Positions 1 through 9,315 of a DNA stretch of 29,402 nucleotides are shown piece by piece (the stretch's first letter is position 1; every line of letters begins with the position of its first letter). The stretch lies in NCBI GenBank assembly GCA_035463315.1, contig DATHTJ010000320.1, positions 1-29,402 of the forward strand, read 5' to 3'. Both the position numbers and the translations under genes were made by a program. Origin of the DNA: GCA-003244245 sp035463315. GTDB lineage: Bacteria; Actinomycetota; Actinomycetes; Mycobacteriales; Pseudonocardiaceae. The notes below the pieces were generated by a model. It saw only the letters and a program-made list of their open reading frames with translations, searched no databases and was not told the origin of the DNA.

Positions 1-8
1 CCCACCGG

Positions 9-884
9 TCAGGCCACGGTGGGCAGGGTGGGACTGGAAACGTCATAAATCTTGCCGGGTTGGGTGAGCAGCGGGCCAAGCACCGCCGCCTTGCGGTCAC
101 CCTGCTCCACGCCGCCCCAGCGGACCTCCCGCCCGTTGCCCCCCCGCCCCTTGTCCAGTCGCAGCACGACGTCGGCCGGGGACCTCGCAGCAACCACGAG
201 CACCTGGGCCCGCAGCGGCTCGGGCAGCCCGGTCAGCACCGTCAGCGCGGCCACGGTGGCGGCATCCCGGGGTCCGACACGGGCCACCCGCAGCTCCGGC
301 AAGCCAGGCGGCCCGACGGCCACCGTCGCGTAGTCCATACCGGTGGCGTCCACCAGGTGCGCACCGTCGCCGCGGCGAACGACCGCGACCGGGGTCCGCT
401 CGGTGAGCTCGATCCACACCGTGCCGTCCAGGGCGCGCCGCACCTGCACGCTCGCCACCCGCGGCACCGCGGCCACCCTGGCCTCGATCCCCTTGACGTC
501 CAGCCGCAGCATCGGCGCGCCCAGCGGAACTGCCGCCGCGACCCGCACCTCGTCGACAGGAAGCTCTCTGGTGCCCATCACCTGCACCGAGCGGGCGTCG
601 AACAGCGAGCTACCCAGCAACGCCCAGGCTCCTGTCCCGACCAGGGCCAGCACAGCCAGCCCCGCGATCAACCACGGCCACCAGGTTCGGGCTGGCCGGG
701 GCGGGCGGGCCGCCGCAGCGGGCTGCGGCGGCTGAGGGCGGGGCACCAGCCGTCCGGCGCCGCCGCTGGCGCCCCTCGGCTGGGGGCCCGAGGCGCGACG
801 CTCCCGCAAGGCCGCCGTGGGTCGGGGCGTGTCGCGCCGGGGCCGGCGCCGGGCGCCCGAGGCACCAGGACCACCGGCACTCAC
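9..884 (-). CDS. ftsQ: Cell division protein FtsQ
   Basis: FtsQ (DivIB) is a bitopic membrane protein that links early and late divisome components at the septum. The 291-residue product has a basic, proline-rich cytoplasmic tail of about 70 residues, one membrane segment (TWWPWLIAGLAVLALVG) and an extracytoplasmic POTRA domain beginning near FDARSVQVMGTRELP, followed by the FtsQ domain (VWIELTERTPVAVV). I chose the GTG at 884 because it overlaps the murC stop as GTGA; an in-frame extension further upstream is only murC read out of frame. It is the last complete gene of the dcw cluster in the window. ftsZ would be expected next, beyond the left edge. Family assignment is secure from architecture and position. 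Confidence 0.93.
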   Translation of the reverse strand: MSAGGPGASGARRRPRRDTPRPTAALRERRASGPQPRGASGGAGRLVPRPQPPQPAAAARPPRPARTWWPWLIAGLAVLALVGTGAWALLGSSLFDARSVQVMGTRELPVDEVRVAAAVPLGAPMLRLDVKGIEARVAAVPRVASVQVRRALDGTVWIELTERTPVAVVRRGDGAHLVDATGMDYATVAVGPPGLPELRVARVGPRDAATVAALTVLTGLPEPLRAQVLVVAARSPADVVLRLDKGRGGNGREVRWGGVEQGDRKAAVLGPLLTQPGKIYDVSSPTLPTVA

Positions 885-2371
885 CGCTGCCCTGCCGCCC
901 GGGCGACGGAATCTGCTCTGGTGAGGCAACGGCGCTCCAGCTCGGCAATCAGCTCCGAGCCGAGCACCGTCACGTCGCCGGCGCCCATGGTGATCACCAC
1001 GTCGCCGGGCCGGACCAGGTCGGCCAACCGCGCGGGCACGGCTGCCCAGCACGGCTCGTAGTGCACACGCCCGGCCGGCAACGGCACCGCTTGCGCGATC
1101 AACGCTCCGGTAACACCGGGCAGCGGGTCCTCCCGGGCTCCATAGACATCCAGCAGCAGCACCACGTCGGCCAGCGCCAGCGCGGTGCCGAACTCAGCGG
1201 CGAAGTCGCGGGTGCGGGAGTACAGGTGTGGTTGAAACGCCACGACCAGCCGCCCTGTCCCCGCTACTTGGCGGGCGCCGCGTAACGCGGCGGCCACCTT
1301 CGTCGGGTGGTGGGCGTAGTCGTCATAGACCCGCGCGCCACCAGCCCGTCCAGTGAGCTCGAACCTGCGGCGGACTCCGCTGAACCCGGCCAACCCCGCG
1401 AGCAGATCGGGCAGCGGCGCGCCCAACTCCAGGCCGGCCAAGAGAGCCGCGACGGCGTTGCTCGCCATGTGCTCCCCGGGCACCGCGACCTCGAGCTGGA
1501 CCCGGTGCGCCAGCCCGTCCGACCCGGTCAGGACCACCGTGGCGGTACCCCGCCCGCCTTGTGGGGTGTACTCCAGGAGGCGGGCATCCCCGACGGCAGC
1601 GGCCGTCCTGCCGTAGTGGCGCACGCGCACCCCGGATGCCGTGGCCCGGGCCGCCAGGGCCGCCGACCCAGGGTCGTCGGCGTTGGCGATCAACACCCCG
1701 TCCGGGTGCAACCGCGCGACGAAGGCATCGAAGGTGGCGGTGTATGCCTCGACAGTGCCGTGATGGTCCAGGTGGTCGGACTCGACGTTGGTGACCACGG
1801 CGAGGTCGGGTGAGTAGGCCAGGAAGGAGCCGTCACTCTCGTCGGCCTCGGCCACGAAGATATCGCCGCTGCCGTGGTGGGCGCCGGACCCGGGGACGGT
1901 GAGGTCCCCCCCGATGAGGAACGACGGGTCAGCGCCACAATGCTGCAGCGCAACGGTGAGCATGGAGGTGGTGGATGTCTTGCCGGCGGTCCCGGTAACG
2001 CAGGCGACCCGGTAACCGGTCATCAGGGCCGCCAATGCCACGGAGCGGTGGAGCACCGGGATGCCCCGCCGGGCACCCTCGATGAGCTCGGGGTTGTTCG
2101 GGTCGGTCTGGTGCACCGCCTTGGTACTGATGATCGCGGTGGGGTCGGCGCCGAGCTGGTCGAGGTTGGCCGCAGCGTGCCCGACGGTCACTGTGGCACC
2201 CAACGCCCGCAGCGCGATCAGCGCCCGGGAGTCCTTCGCGTCCGAACCGGACACGGCACCGCCGCGGGCAAGCACGATCCGGGCCACCCCGCTCATCCCG
2301 GCACCCCCAATCCCAATCAGGTGGGTGCGGGCAAGTTGCTGCGGCAGCGCTGGTGGTGGGAGTGGGCTCAT
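881..2371 (-). CDS. murC: UDP-N-acetylmuramate--L-alanine ligase MurC
   Basis: MurC adds L-alanine to UDP-MurNAc with ATP, the first amino-acid step of the cytoplasmic peptidoglycan precursor pathway. The 496-residue protein shows the N-terminal nucleotide-binding loop GIGGAGMSG (about 20-28), the Mur ligase ATP loop GTAGKTST (127-134), the EADESDGSF metal/substrate motif (175-183) and a C-terminal domain with YDDYAHHPTKV. Length is normal. ATG at 2371 is chosen because it overlaps the ftsW stop as ATGA and has a G-rich ribosome site upstream; the longer open frame to 2890 is ftsW sequence in the wrong frame. The odd feature is context: murG should precede it and is missing. Confidence 0.96.
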   Translation of the reverse strand: MSPLPPPALPQQLARTHLIGIGGAGMSGVARIVLARGGAVSGSDAKDSRALIALRALGATVTVGHAAANLDQLGADPTAIISTKAVHQTDPNNPELIEGARRGIPVLHRSVALAALMTGYRVACVTGTAGKTSTTSMLTVALQHCGADPSFLIGGDLTVPGSGAHHGSGDIFVAEADESDGSFLAYSPDLAVVTNVESDHLDHHGTVEAYTATFDAFVARLHPDGVLIANADDPGSAALAARATASGVRVRHYGRTAAAVGDARLLEYTPQGGRGTATVVLTGSDGLAHRVQLEVAVPGEHMASNAVAALLAGLELGAPLPDLLAGLAGFSGVRRRFELTGRAGGARVYDDYAHHPTKVAAALRGARQVAGTGRLVVAFQPHLYSRTRDFAAEFGTALALADVVLLLDVYGAREDPLPGVTGALIAQAVPLPAGRVHYEPCWAAVPARLADLVRPGDVVITMGAGDVTVLGSELIAELERRCLTRADSVARAAGQR

Positions 2372-3687
2372 CGGCGTCCCCCCGCTCGGACCCGATTCGG
2401 GAACCGGTGTCGTCGCGGCGCTGGGGGGTAGGGCACCGGTGGGCGCAGCCACAGCAGCCGGGAAACGGCACCCTGACGCCCGGAAGGGCTGATCTCCGAG
2501 CGCAGCGCTGACACCGCCTGCGGTTCGTGCCGGGCGAAGTTCGCCAGCAGTCCGAACACCAGCATCGTCAGCGCGATGGAGGTGCCCCCCGAAGAGATCA
2601 ACGGCAGCGGGATCCCGGTGACCGGCAGCAGGCCGACCACGTACCCGATGTTGATCGCGGCCTGACCGACCAACCAGGTGGTCACGGTGGCCGATACCAG
2701 CTTGATCCACGGATCGGTGTTGCGCACCGCGATCCGGATCCCCACGTAGGCCAGGGTGCCGAACAGCAGCAACACCACCAGAGCACCCAGGAAGCCCAGC
2801 TCCTCCCCGATGATCGCGAAGATGAAGTCGTTGTGCGCGTTGGGCAGGTAATCCCATTTGGCGCGGCCCTGCCCGAGCCCCACTCCCCACCAGCCACCAT
2901 CGGCCAGGGAGAACATCGCCTGGCGGGCCTGGTAAGCCGCACCCTGGGGGTCGGCGCCCGGGTGCAGGAAGGACACGATCCTGGCCGATCGGTAGCCGGC
3001 GGTGCTGGCCAGCACGATCGCCCCGGCCACCGCGGCGATCACGATCGCGCCGAACAGCTCACCCGGCGCACCGCCGAACCACAGCAAGGCGAGCAGCACG
3101 ATGGCCAGCGTGATCGTGGTACCCAGATCGGGTTGCAGCATCACCAGCGCAAAGATCATTACGGCCACCGGCACCACCGGCACCAGCAGGTGCCGCCACT
3201 GGTGGAGCAACGCTCGCTTGGTGATCAGCACGTGTGCGCCCCAGAGCGCCAGGGCGAGCTTGACCGGCTCGGAGGGCTGCAAGGACAGCGTGCCCAGCCG
3301 CAGCCATTTCTGTGCACCGTTGATCTCGGCGCCGGCCGGGCTGAGCACCATGACCAGCAGCAGCACGCACACCACGAGGAACAGCCCGCTGGTGCCGCGC
3401 AGCAGCCGCACCGGCGTCCGCAGCCCCATCCAGAACAGCACCAGCCCGACGCCGCAATACGTCACTTGCTGGACAAACACCGCATAAGATGACCCGGCTC
3501 GGGTATAGGACTCCACATTGGACGCCGAGAGCACCATTACCAGGCCGAACAGGGTCAGCAGACCGAAAACGGCGAGCACCAGGTGCAGCGAGGTGAGCGG
3601 CCGGGCCAGCCAGGCGGTAAGCCGGTCGCGGGCAGCTGCCACCTGGGCCGCGATGCACGTCCCCGGGCGGGGGGAGCTGCTGCTCAC
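2368..3687 (-). CDS. ftsW: Lipid II polymerase / division protein FtsW
   Basis: FtsW is a SEDS-family glycosyltransferase that polymerises lipid II at the septum with its partner FtsI. The 439-residue protein has about ten hydrophobic segments and SEDS signatures including GAQKWLRLG, LQPSEPVKLAL, ADGGWWGVGLGQGRAKWDYLPNAH (as separate adjacent motifs), HNDFIFAIIGEELGF and GIPLPLISSGGTS. A roughly 60-residue basic/proline-rich cytoplasmic tail follows the last membrane segment, as is usual in actinobacteria. Start GTG at 3687 overlaps the murD stop (GTGA), and its own stop overlaps the murC ATG (ATGA). No part of the tail resembles MurG, so this is not an FtsW-MurG fusion. Confidence 0.95.
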   Translation of the reverse strand: MSSSSPRPGTCIAAQVAAARDRLTAWLARPLTSLHLVLAVFGLLTLFGLVMVLSASNVESYTRAGSSYAVFVQQVTYCGVGLVLFWMGLRTPVRLLRGTSGLFLVVCVLLLVMVLSPAGAEINGAQKWLRLGTLSLQPSEPVKLALALWGAHVLITKRALLHQWRHLLVPVVPVAVMIFALVMLQPDLGTTITLAIVLLALLWFGGAPGELFGAIVIAAVAGAIVLASTAGYRSARIVSFLHPGADPQGAAYQARQAMFSLADGGWWGVGLGQGRAKWDYLPNAHNDFIFAIIGEELGFLGALVVLLLFGTLAYVGIRIAVRNTDPWIKLVSATVTTWLVGQAAINIGYVVGLLPVTGIPLPLISSGGTSIALTMLVFGLLANFARHEPQAVSALRSEISPSGRQGAVSRLLWLRPPVPYPPAPRRHRFPNRVRAGGRR

Positions 3688-5144
3688 CGGAGCCCCAGGA
3701 TGGAACGGCTTCCCGGTGGATCAGTGCGGCGACTGTGGGCAGCCACTGCGGCGGCGAAGGCCCGACCACGCTGCGCGTAGTCGGCGAACATGTCCATCGA
3801 CGCCGCTGCCGGGGCGAGCAGCACGACATCACCCGGACGGGCCAGCTCGGCGGCTGCTGCCACCACCTCCATCATGGCGCCATCGTCTCCCGAATCCACC
3901 ACCCGTACCGGGAGGTTGGGTGCGTGTCGCGCCAGCGCGGCGGCAATCACCGCGCGGTCCGCGCCGAGCAGCACAGCGCCAACCAGTCGATCCCGGGTGT
4001 CGATGACCAGCTCGTCCACGTCAGCACCCTTGAGCAGTCCCCCGGCCACCCACACCACCCGGCGGTGGGCCAGCAAGGCGGCCCGCGCCGCATGCGGGTT
4101 GGTGGCCTTCGAATCATCGACGTAGCGCGCCCCGGCGTAGATGCCGACGGGCACGCCGCGGTGCCCGCCAGGGGTGAAGGCGCGCAGTCCCGAAGCGACG
4201 GCCTGCGCTGTCACGCCGAGAGAGCGGGCCAGTGCCGCGGCGGCCAGCGCATTCGCCACATTGTGTGGCCCGGGCGGGCGGACGTCAGCGAGGCTGGCTA
4301 GCACAGTGCCACCCTCGGGACCACAGCCGCAATCAGCAGGGTCGCCGAAAGCCCGATCAACCAGCTGGGTGCCTACCACGCCCAGGTGGCCGGCGGGCGG
4401 CTCACCAGTCGTGAACCCGACCCCGCCGCGTCCGGCGGCCAGCCGCGTCGACCACTCGTCGTCGACGTTGAACACCGCTGTGGTGCCCTCGGCGTACACG
4501 CTGCCCTTGGCCGCTGCGTAACGTTCCATGCAGCCGTGCCAGTCCAAGTGGTCAGCGGAGACATTGAGCACCGCAGCGGCCCGCGGGCTCAACCCGCGCG
4601 ACCAGTGCAACTGAAACGACGACAGCTCCACGGCGAGCACCCGATGCCCGGCGCACACCGCGTCCAACACCGGCAGCCCGATGTTGCCGCACGCCACCGC
4701 GTCCACCCCGGCGGCACGCAGGATCGACTCGAGCATCCCGACCGTGGTGGTCTTGCCGTTGGTGCCGGTGACCACCAGCCACTGCGCCGGGGATCGATCA
4801 GGCCCCGATCGAGCACAGTCCACCCAGCGGGCCAGTGCCACGTCCCCGATCACCGGCACACCGGCTCGATGCGCGGCCACCATCAGCGGCGCATCCGGCC
4901 GGAAACCGGGGCTGGTCACCACCAGGTCGGTGCCCGGCGGCGGGGCGGTCAGCCCAGCGTCCAGCCGCACTGCGCCGCCGACCCCTGGGGAGCCGACCAG
5001 CGCCGCCAGTTGCGTTGGCGACGAGTCGGTGACGGTGACCATGGCGCCCAGCTCGCTCAGCAACCGCGCGACCGAGACTCCGGTGACGCGCGCCCCGGCC
5101 ACCAGCACCCGGGCCCCGTTCACGTCACTGATCGGTGTGCTCAT
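3684..5144 (-). CDS. murD: UDP-N-acetylmuramoylalanine--D-glutamate ligase MurD
   Basis: MurD adds D-glutamate to UDP-MurNAc-L-Ala. The 486-residue product has an N-terminal Rossmann-like domain (ARVLVAGARVTGVSVARLL, about 11-29), the ATP loop GTNGKTTT (127-134), the VLNVSADHLDWHG motif in the central domain, and the C-terminal VDDSKATNPHAA motif typical of MurD. ATG at 5144 is chosen: it sits 5 nt after the mraY stop, and a GGAGGGTG ribosome site overlaps the end of mraY. Upstream in-frame codons are mraY sequence. It belongs to the dcw operon between mraY and ftsW. Confidence 0.96.
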   Translation of the reverse strand: MSTPISDVNGARVLVAGARVTGVSVARLLSELGAMVTVTDSSPTQLAALVGSPGVGGAVRLDAGLTAPPPGTDLVVTSPGFRPDAPLMVAAHRAGVPVIGDVALARWVDCARSGPDRSPAQWLVVTGTNGKTTTVGMLESILRAAGVDAVACGNIGLPVLDAVCAGHRVLAVELSSFQLHWSRGLSPRAAAVLNVSADHLDWHGCMERYAAAKGSVYAEGTTAVFNVDDEWSTRLAAGRGGVGFTTGEPPAGHLGVVGTQLVDRAFGDPADCGCGPEGGTVLASLADVRPPGPHNVANALAAAALARSLGVTAQAVASGLRAFTPGGHRGVPVGIYAGARYVDDSKATNPHAARAALLAHRRVVWVAGGLLKGADVDELVIDTRDRLVGAVLLGADRAVIAAALARHAPNLPVRVVDSGDDGAMMEVVAAAAELARPGDVVLLAPAAASMDMFADYAQRGRAFAAAVAAHSRRTDPPGSRSILGLR

Positions 5145-5149
5145 CAAGG

Positions 5150-6220
5150 TCACCCTCCGGCAGCAGTCAGCCACTCGCTGTAGAACACCCCGGCGCCCAG
5201 CGCACAGCAGATGGCCGCGAGCAGCCAGAACCGGATGATGACAGTGGTCTCGGCCCACCCCGCCAGCTCGAAGTGGTGGTGAAACGGTGCCATCCGGAAC
5301 GGCCGGCGTTGGGTGGTCCGATACACCGCCACCTGGATCACCACCGACATCGCCTCCACCACAAACAGCCCACCGATCACCACGAGGAGCAGTTCGGTTC
5401 GGGTGACCACAGACAGACCGGCCAGCAGCCCGCCAATGGCCAGCGACCCGGTGTCACCCATGAAGATCCTCGCCGGGGGGGCATTCCACCACAGGAACCC
5501 GATGCACGCACCAACCGCAGCGGCGGCCACCACCGCCACGTCCAGCGGGTCGCGCACGGTGTAGCAGCCGGGGACCGCCTGGACGGTGCAGTCCTGGGTG
5601 AACTGCCAGAACGAGACGATGACATAGGTCACCAGCACCATCGCAGCCGACCCCGCCGCCAACCCGTCCAGGCCATCGGTGAGGTTCACCGCGTTCGACC
5701 AGGCGGACACCAGCAGGTAGCTGAAGATCACGAAGCCGACGGCGCCAAAGGACACCACGGCGACATCTCGCACAAAGGACAGCTGGGTCGAAGCCGGGGA
5801 GATGCCGTCGACGTCGCGGAAACCCATCGCCAGGATCCCGAAGAGCACCGCGGCGACCAACTGCCCGACCAGCTTGGCGGTCTTGCTCAGGCCCAGATTG
5901 CGTTGCCGGCGGATCTTGATCAGGTCATCGAGGAAGCCGACCACCCCGAGCACCGTGGTGAGCAGCAGCACCAGCAGGCCCGACGCGGTGATGCCGTGAC
6001 GGGTGACGGTGAGATGGGCGACCAGGTAACCGCTCCACATGGCCAGCAGGATGGCCACCCCGCCCATGGTGGGCGTGCCCCGCTTGCTCCGGTGATTCTG
6101 CGGCCCTTCTTGCCGGATTTCCTGCCCGAAGCCCTTCCGGGTGAACAACCGGATCAGGTAGGGCGTGAACAAGATGCAGGTCAGCAAGGCCACCCCGGAG
6201 GCGACCAGGATGGTGCTCAC
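5150..6220 (-). CDS. mraY: Phospho-N-acetylmuramoyl-pentapeptide transferase MraY
   Basis: MraY transfers phospho-MurNAc-pentapeptide from UDP to undecaprenyl phosphate, making lipid I at the inner face of the membrane. The 356-residue polytopic protein has the conserved GTPTMGG loop (about 48-54), LTDGLDGLA (around 180-188, Mg2+-binding aspartates), MGDTGSLAIGG and the C-terminal HHHFEL histidine cluster. Length fits the family closely. Start GTG at 6220 overlaps the murF stop as GTGA. Because murG is not next to it, lipid I made here must be converted to lipid II by a glycosyltransferase encoded elsewhere. Confidence 0.97.
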   Translation of the reverse strand: MSTILVASGVALLTCILFTPYLIRLFTRKGFGQEIRQEGPQNHRSKRGTPTMGGVAILLAMWSGYLVAHLTVTRHGITASGLLVLLLTTVLGVVGFLDDLIKIRRQRNLGLSKTAKLVGQLVAAVLFGILAMGFRDVDGISPASTQLSFVRDVAVVSFGAVGFVIFSYLLVSAWSNAVNLTDGLDGLAAGSAAMVLVTYVIVSFWQFTQDCTVQAVPGCYTVRDPLDVAVVAAAAVGACIGFLWWNAPPARIFMGDTGSLAIGGLLAGLSVVTRTELLLVVIGGLFVVEAMSVVIQVAVYRTTQRRPFRMAPFHHHFELAGWAETTVIIRFWLLAAICCALGAGVFYSEWLTAAGG

Positions 6221-7686
6221 CTCATGCCCCCGCCCGTCGGGCCGGCCGCGCCCAGCAGCCCCTGGGCAACCCGTTCCAGCCCGGCTGCCCGGGACGCCTT
6301 GACCAGCACCACGTCGCCGGGGGCGAGCTCGCCACGGAGGAACTCGAGTACCGCGGGCACGTCAGGCACTAGCACTGGGGCCGACCCAGCGGCCGCTGCC
6401 GCCCGGTACACCGGCCAGGCCCGCTCCCCCACCACGACGAGCCGGTCGACGCCGAGGCGCACCGCGAGGGCGCCGATCTCCCGGTACGTCTCGGTCTCGG
6501 CCTCACCGAGCTCGGCAAGCGGGCCGAGCACCGCCCAGCTGCGCCGTTGCGGGCCGGCCATCGCGACCAGGGTCCGCAACGCAGCGGCGACCGACTCGAG
6601 GTTGGCGTTGTAGGCGTCGTTGACCACGGTCACCCCGTCGGAGCGGTCGGTGACCTCCAGCCGCCAGCGCGACGCCGGCAGGTAACCGGCGAGCACCGCG
6701 GCGATTCCCGCCGGAGTGGCACCGAGCTCGATGGCCACCGCGGCCGCGGCCAGCGCGTTGGATACCTGGTGCTCCCCGGGCACCGCCAGCTGCACCGGGG
6801 TCTCACCGGCTGGCGTCACCAGGCGAAACGACGGGCAACCGCGGTCGTCCAGGACGACGTCAGCGGCGCGCACCTGGGCCGCAGCCGAGCGCCCGAAGCG
6901 CACCACCCGGGCGGCGGTGCGCCGGTCCATCGCAGCAACCGCGGCGTCGTCGGCGTTGAGCACCGCGATCCCGGCGGCCGGCAGCGCCTCGACCAGCTCT
7001 CCCTTGGCGGCGGCCACCGCGTCCCGGGAGCCGAACTCGCCGAGGTGCGCCGAGCCGACGTTGAGCACTACCCCGATCAACGGCGGTGCCACCCGGCACA
7101 GTGCGGCGATCTGGCCGGGTCCCCGCGCGGACAGCTCCAAGACCAGGTGCCGGGTGGCCGCGTCGGCGCGCAGCGCGGTCCAGGGGTGGCCGATCTCGTT
7201 GTTGAACGACCCCGGCGGCGCGACGGTGGGGCCCAAGGGGGCCAGCAGCGCGGCCACCATGTCCTTGGTGGAGGTCTTGCCCGACGATCCGGTCAGGCCC
7301 ACCACCCGCAGACCCGTCTGACTCAGCGTGGTGACCACGGTCCGCGCCAGCCGAGCCAGTGCGGCCAGCACTGCCGCGCCGGCACCGTCGCTGTCCGCCG
7401 CCAGCGCGGCGGACGTCGAACGCACGTTGACCGTCGGTCGGGGAGCAAGCACCGAGGGAACGCCGACGGGCCGCCCGGCCAGTACCCCGACGGCGCCCGC
7501 AGCCACGGCGGCGGCAGCGAAGTTGTGCCCGTCGACCTGCTCGCCGGGCAACGCGACGAACAACCCGCCCGGCCCGACGCAGCGGGAGTCGAACTCAACG
7601 CTGCCAGACACCACCTCGGCACCATCACAGCCGTGCAGGACGCCACCGGCCGCGCTGGCCACCTCCGCCAGGGTCAGCGGGATCAC
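6217..7686 (-). CDS. murF: UDP-MurNAc-tripeptide--D-alanyl-D-alanine ligase MurF
   Basis: MurF adds the D-Ala-D-Ala dipeptide to UDP-MurNAc-tripeptide, finishing the soluble precursor. The 489-residue product starts IPLTLAEVASAAGG and has DSRCVGPGGLFVAL and GEQVDGHNF in the substrate-binding domain, the ATP loop GSSGKTST (133-140), NVGSAHLGEFGS in the central domain and the NDAYNANLESV motif in the C-terminal domain. A low-complexity stretch at about 82-118 (alanine-rich) is inserted before the ATP loop and looks like a variable linker. GTG at 7686 overlaps the murE stop (GTGA). Confidence 0.95.
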   Translation of the reverse strand: MIPLTLAEVASAAGGVLHGCDGAEVVSGSVEFDSRCVGPGGLFVALPGEQVDGHNFAAAAVAAGAVGVLAGRPVGVPSVLAPRPTVNVRSTSAALAADSDGAGAAVLAALARLARTVVTTLSQTGLRVVGLTGSSGKTSTKDMVAALLAPLGPTVAPPGSFNNEIGHPWTALRADAATRHLVLELSARGPGQIAALCRVAPPLIGVVLNVGSAHLGEFGSRDAVAAAKGELVEALPAAGIAVLNADDAAVAAMDRRTAARVVRFGRSAAAQVRAADVVLDDRGCPSFRLVTPAGETPVQLAVPGEHQVSNALAAAAVAIELGATPAGIAAVLAGYLPASRWRLEVTDRSDGVTVVNDAYNANLESVAAALRTLVAMAGPQRRSWAVLGPLAELGEAETETYREIGALAVRLGVDRLVVVGERAWPVYRAAAAAGSAPVLVPDVPAVLEFLRGELAPGDVVLVKASRAAGLERVAQGLLGAAGPTGGGMR

Positions 7687-9314
7687 CGCGCACTCCGGTC
7701 TGCCAGGGCCCGCGCGAGCACCTCGGCATCGGAGAACGGGTGCGTGCTGCCGTGTACCTGCTGGCCGGTCTCGTGGCCCTTGCCTGCAACGATCACCGCG
7801 TCCCCGGGGCCGGCCCGGGCGACGGCGTGCGCGATCGCCTCGGCCCGGTTGGCGATCTCCACTACGTCAGCGGCCCCGGCACGGGCGCCGGCGAGCATCG
7901 CGGCGCGGATCGCGGCTGGGTCCTCGGTGCGTGGGTTGTCGTCGGTGACCACCAGCAGGTCCGCGCGACGGGCCGCCTCGGCGCCCATCAGTGGCCGCTT
8001 GCCGGTGTCCCGGTCCCCGCCACAACCCAGCACCACCAGCAGCCGTCCGGGGACCTGAGCGCGCACCGCCTCGAGCAGCGCAGCGACCGCGGCCGGCTTG
8101 TGCGCGTAGTCCACCAGCGCGAGGAAACCCTGGCCGGCGTCTATCCGCTGCATCCGGCCGGGCACCTCCGCGGTGGCGATGCCCCGGGCTAACAGCACCG
8201 GATCGGCCCCCGCAGCGTGGCCAACGGCGAGTGCCAGCAGCGCGTTGAGCACATTGAACGCACCCGGCAACCGGACGGTCACCGGCACCTGCACCCGGCC
8301 GGGGCCGAGGGCCCGGAAGCGCTGCACGCCGCCTGAGTCGGCCACCATGTCGCTGACGCTCCAGGTTGCAGGGCCAGCCAGGGACACGGTCGTCGTCTCG
8401 CTGGTGACCAGCTGCTGCCCCCAGGCGTCGTCGACACACACCACCTCGGCGCTGGCCCGCCCGTCGAACAGCATCGACTTGGCAGCGAAGTAGTCCTGAA
8501 GGTCGGCATGGAAGTCCAGGTGGTCCTGGGAGAGGTTGGTGAACGCGCCCACCGCGAAGGTAGTGGCCGCCACCCGGCCCAGCACCAGCGCATGGCTGGA
8601 GACCTCAACGGGCAGGTGAGTGACACCGTGCTGGAGCATCAGCGCCAGCAACGCCTGCAGGTCCGGCGCCTCCGGGGTGGTGAACGCGCTGGGTAGCAGC
8701 ACATCACCCATCCGCGTCTGCACGGTGCCGAGCAGACCGGTGGTCACGCCGGCCGCCCGCAATCCCGCCTCAAGCAAGTACGCCGTGGTGGTCTTGCCGG
8801 CGGTACCGGTGATCCCGAGCACCGCCAGCCGGGTGGAGGGGTTGCCGAAGATGTGGGCGGACAGCGCGCCCAACACCGACCGTGGGTCAGGGTGCACCAG
8901 CACGGGGACCGGGGCACCGGCCAGCGCCGGACGCTGCGCACCGGCAGCGTCGGTGAGCACCGCCACAGCGCCGGCGGTCAGCGCGATGTCGGCGAAGTCG
9001 GCCCCATGCGGACGGCCGGGAGTCAGGCTGGGCAGCGCCGCGAACAGGTCGCCGGGGAGCACCTGCTGGGCGCGCAGCGTGATACCGGTGGCCAGAATCT
9101 GATCTCTGGCCTGATCTGGAAATCCCCAGGCGGTCGCGCCCGCCAGCGCGGCGAGCGCAGTCACCGGGGTCGGGGCGATCTGCGACGGCCGCAGCGGCGT
9201 CTCTGTCAACGAGGGAGTCACAGGGGCAGTCAGGTCTTGGGTCGGGTACGGGTTCTGCTGGAAGCCCAGGCGGGAGACGACCACCGTTGTGGTGGGGCCG
9301 GGCTTCGTGGGCAC
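7683..9314 (-). CDS. murE: UDP-MurNAc-dipeptide--meso-diaminopimelate ligase MurE
   Basis: MurE adds the third stem-peptide residue. The 543-residue product has the ATP loop GTAGKTTT (170-177), the substrate motif FTTPEAPDLQ, LSQDHLDFH, and DNPR at 459-462 followed by TEDP. DNPR is the signature of meso-diaminopimelate-specific enzymes, so the cell wall should be DAP-type. About 45 residues at the N terminus are not conserved. I kept GTG at 9314 because it lies 1 nt from the ftsI stop, but no good ribosome site is visible, and a start 30-45 codons further in is possible. It couples to ftsI upstream and murF downstream. Confidence 0.94.
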   Translation of the reverse strand: MPTKPGPTTTVVVSRLGFQQNPYPTQDLTAPVTPSLTETPLRPSQIAPTPVTALAALAGATAWGFPDQARDQILATGITLRAQQVLPGDLFAALPSLTPGRPHGADFADIALTAGAVAVLTDAAGAQRPALAGAPVPVLVHPDPRSVLGALSAHIFGNPSTRLAVLGITGTAGKTTTAYLLEAGLRAAGVTTGLLGTVQTRMGDVLLPSAFTTPEAPDLQALLALMLQHGVTHLPVEVSSHALVLGRVAATTFAVGAFTNLSQDHLDFHADLQDYFAAKSMLFDGRASAEVVCVDDAWGQQLVTSETTTVSLAGPATWSVSDMVADSGGVQRFRALGPGRVQVPVTVRLPGAFNVLNALLALAVGHAAGADPVLLARGIATAEVPGRMQRIDAGQGFLALVDYAHKPAAVAALLEAVRAQVPGRLLVVLGCGGDRDTGKRPLMGAEAARRADLLVVTDDNPRTEDPAAIRAAMLAGARAGAADVVEIANRAEAIAHAVARAGPGDAVIVAGKGHETGQQVHGSTHPFSDAEVLARALADRSAR

Positions 9315-9315
9315 G

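Noticed and set aside
60..1061. Long plus-strand open frames opposite ftsQ and the other dcw genes
   Set aside because: Products are arginine-, histidine- and glutamine-rich with no motifs and lie antisense to well-supported genes; typical of high G+C DNA.
2372..2890. Long N-terminal extension of murC
   Set aside because: The extra frame is arginine/glycine-rich read-through of ftsW in another frame; ATG at 2371 gives a normal MurC.
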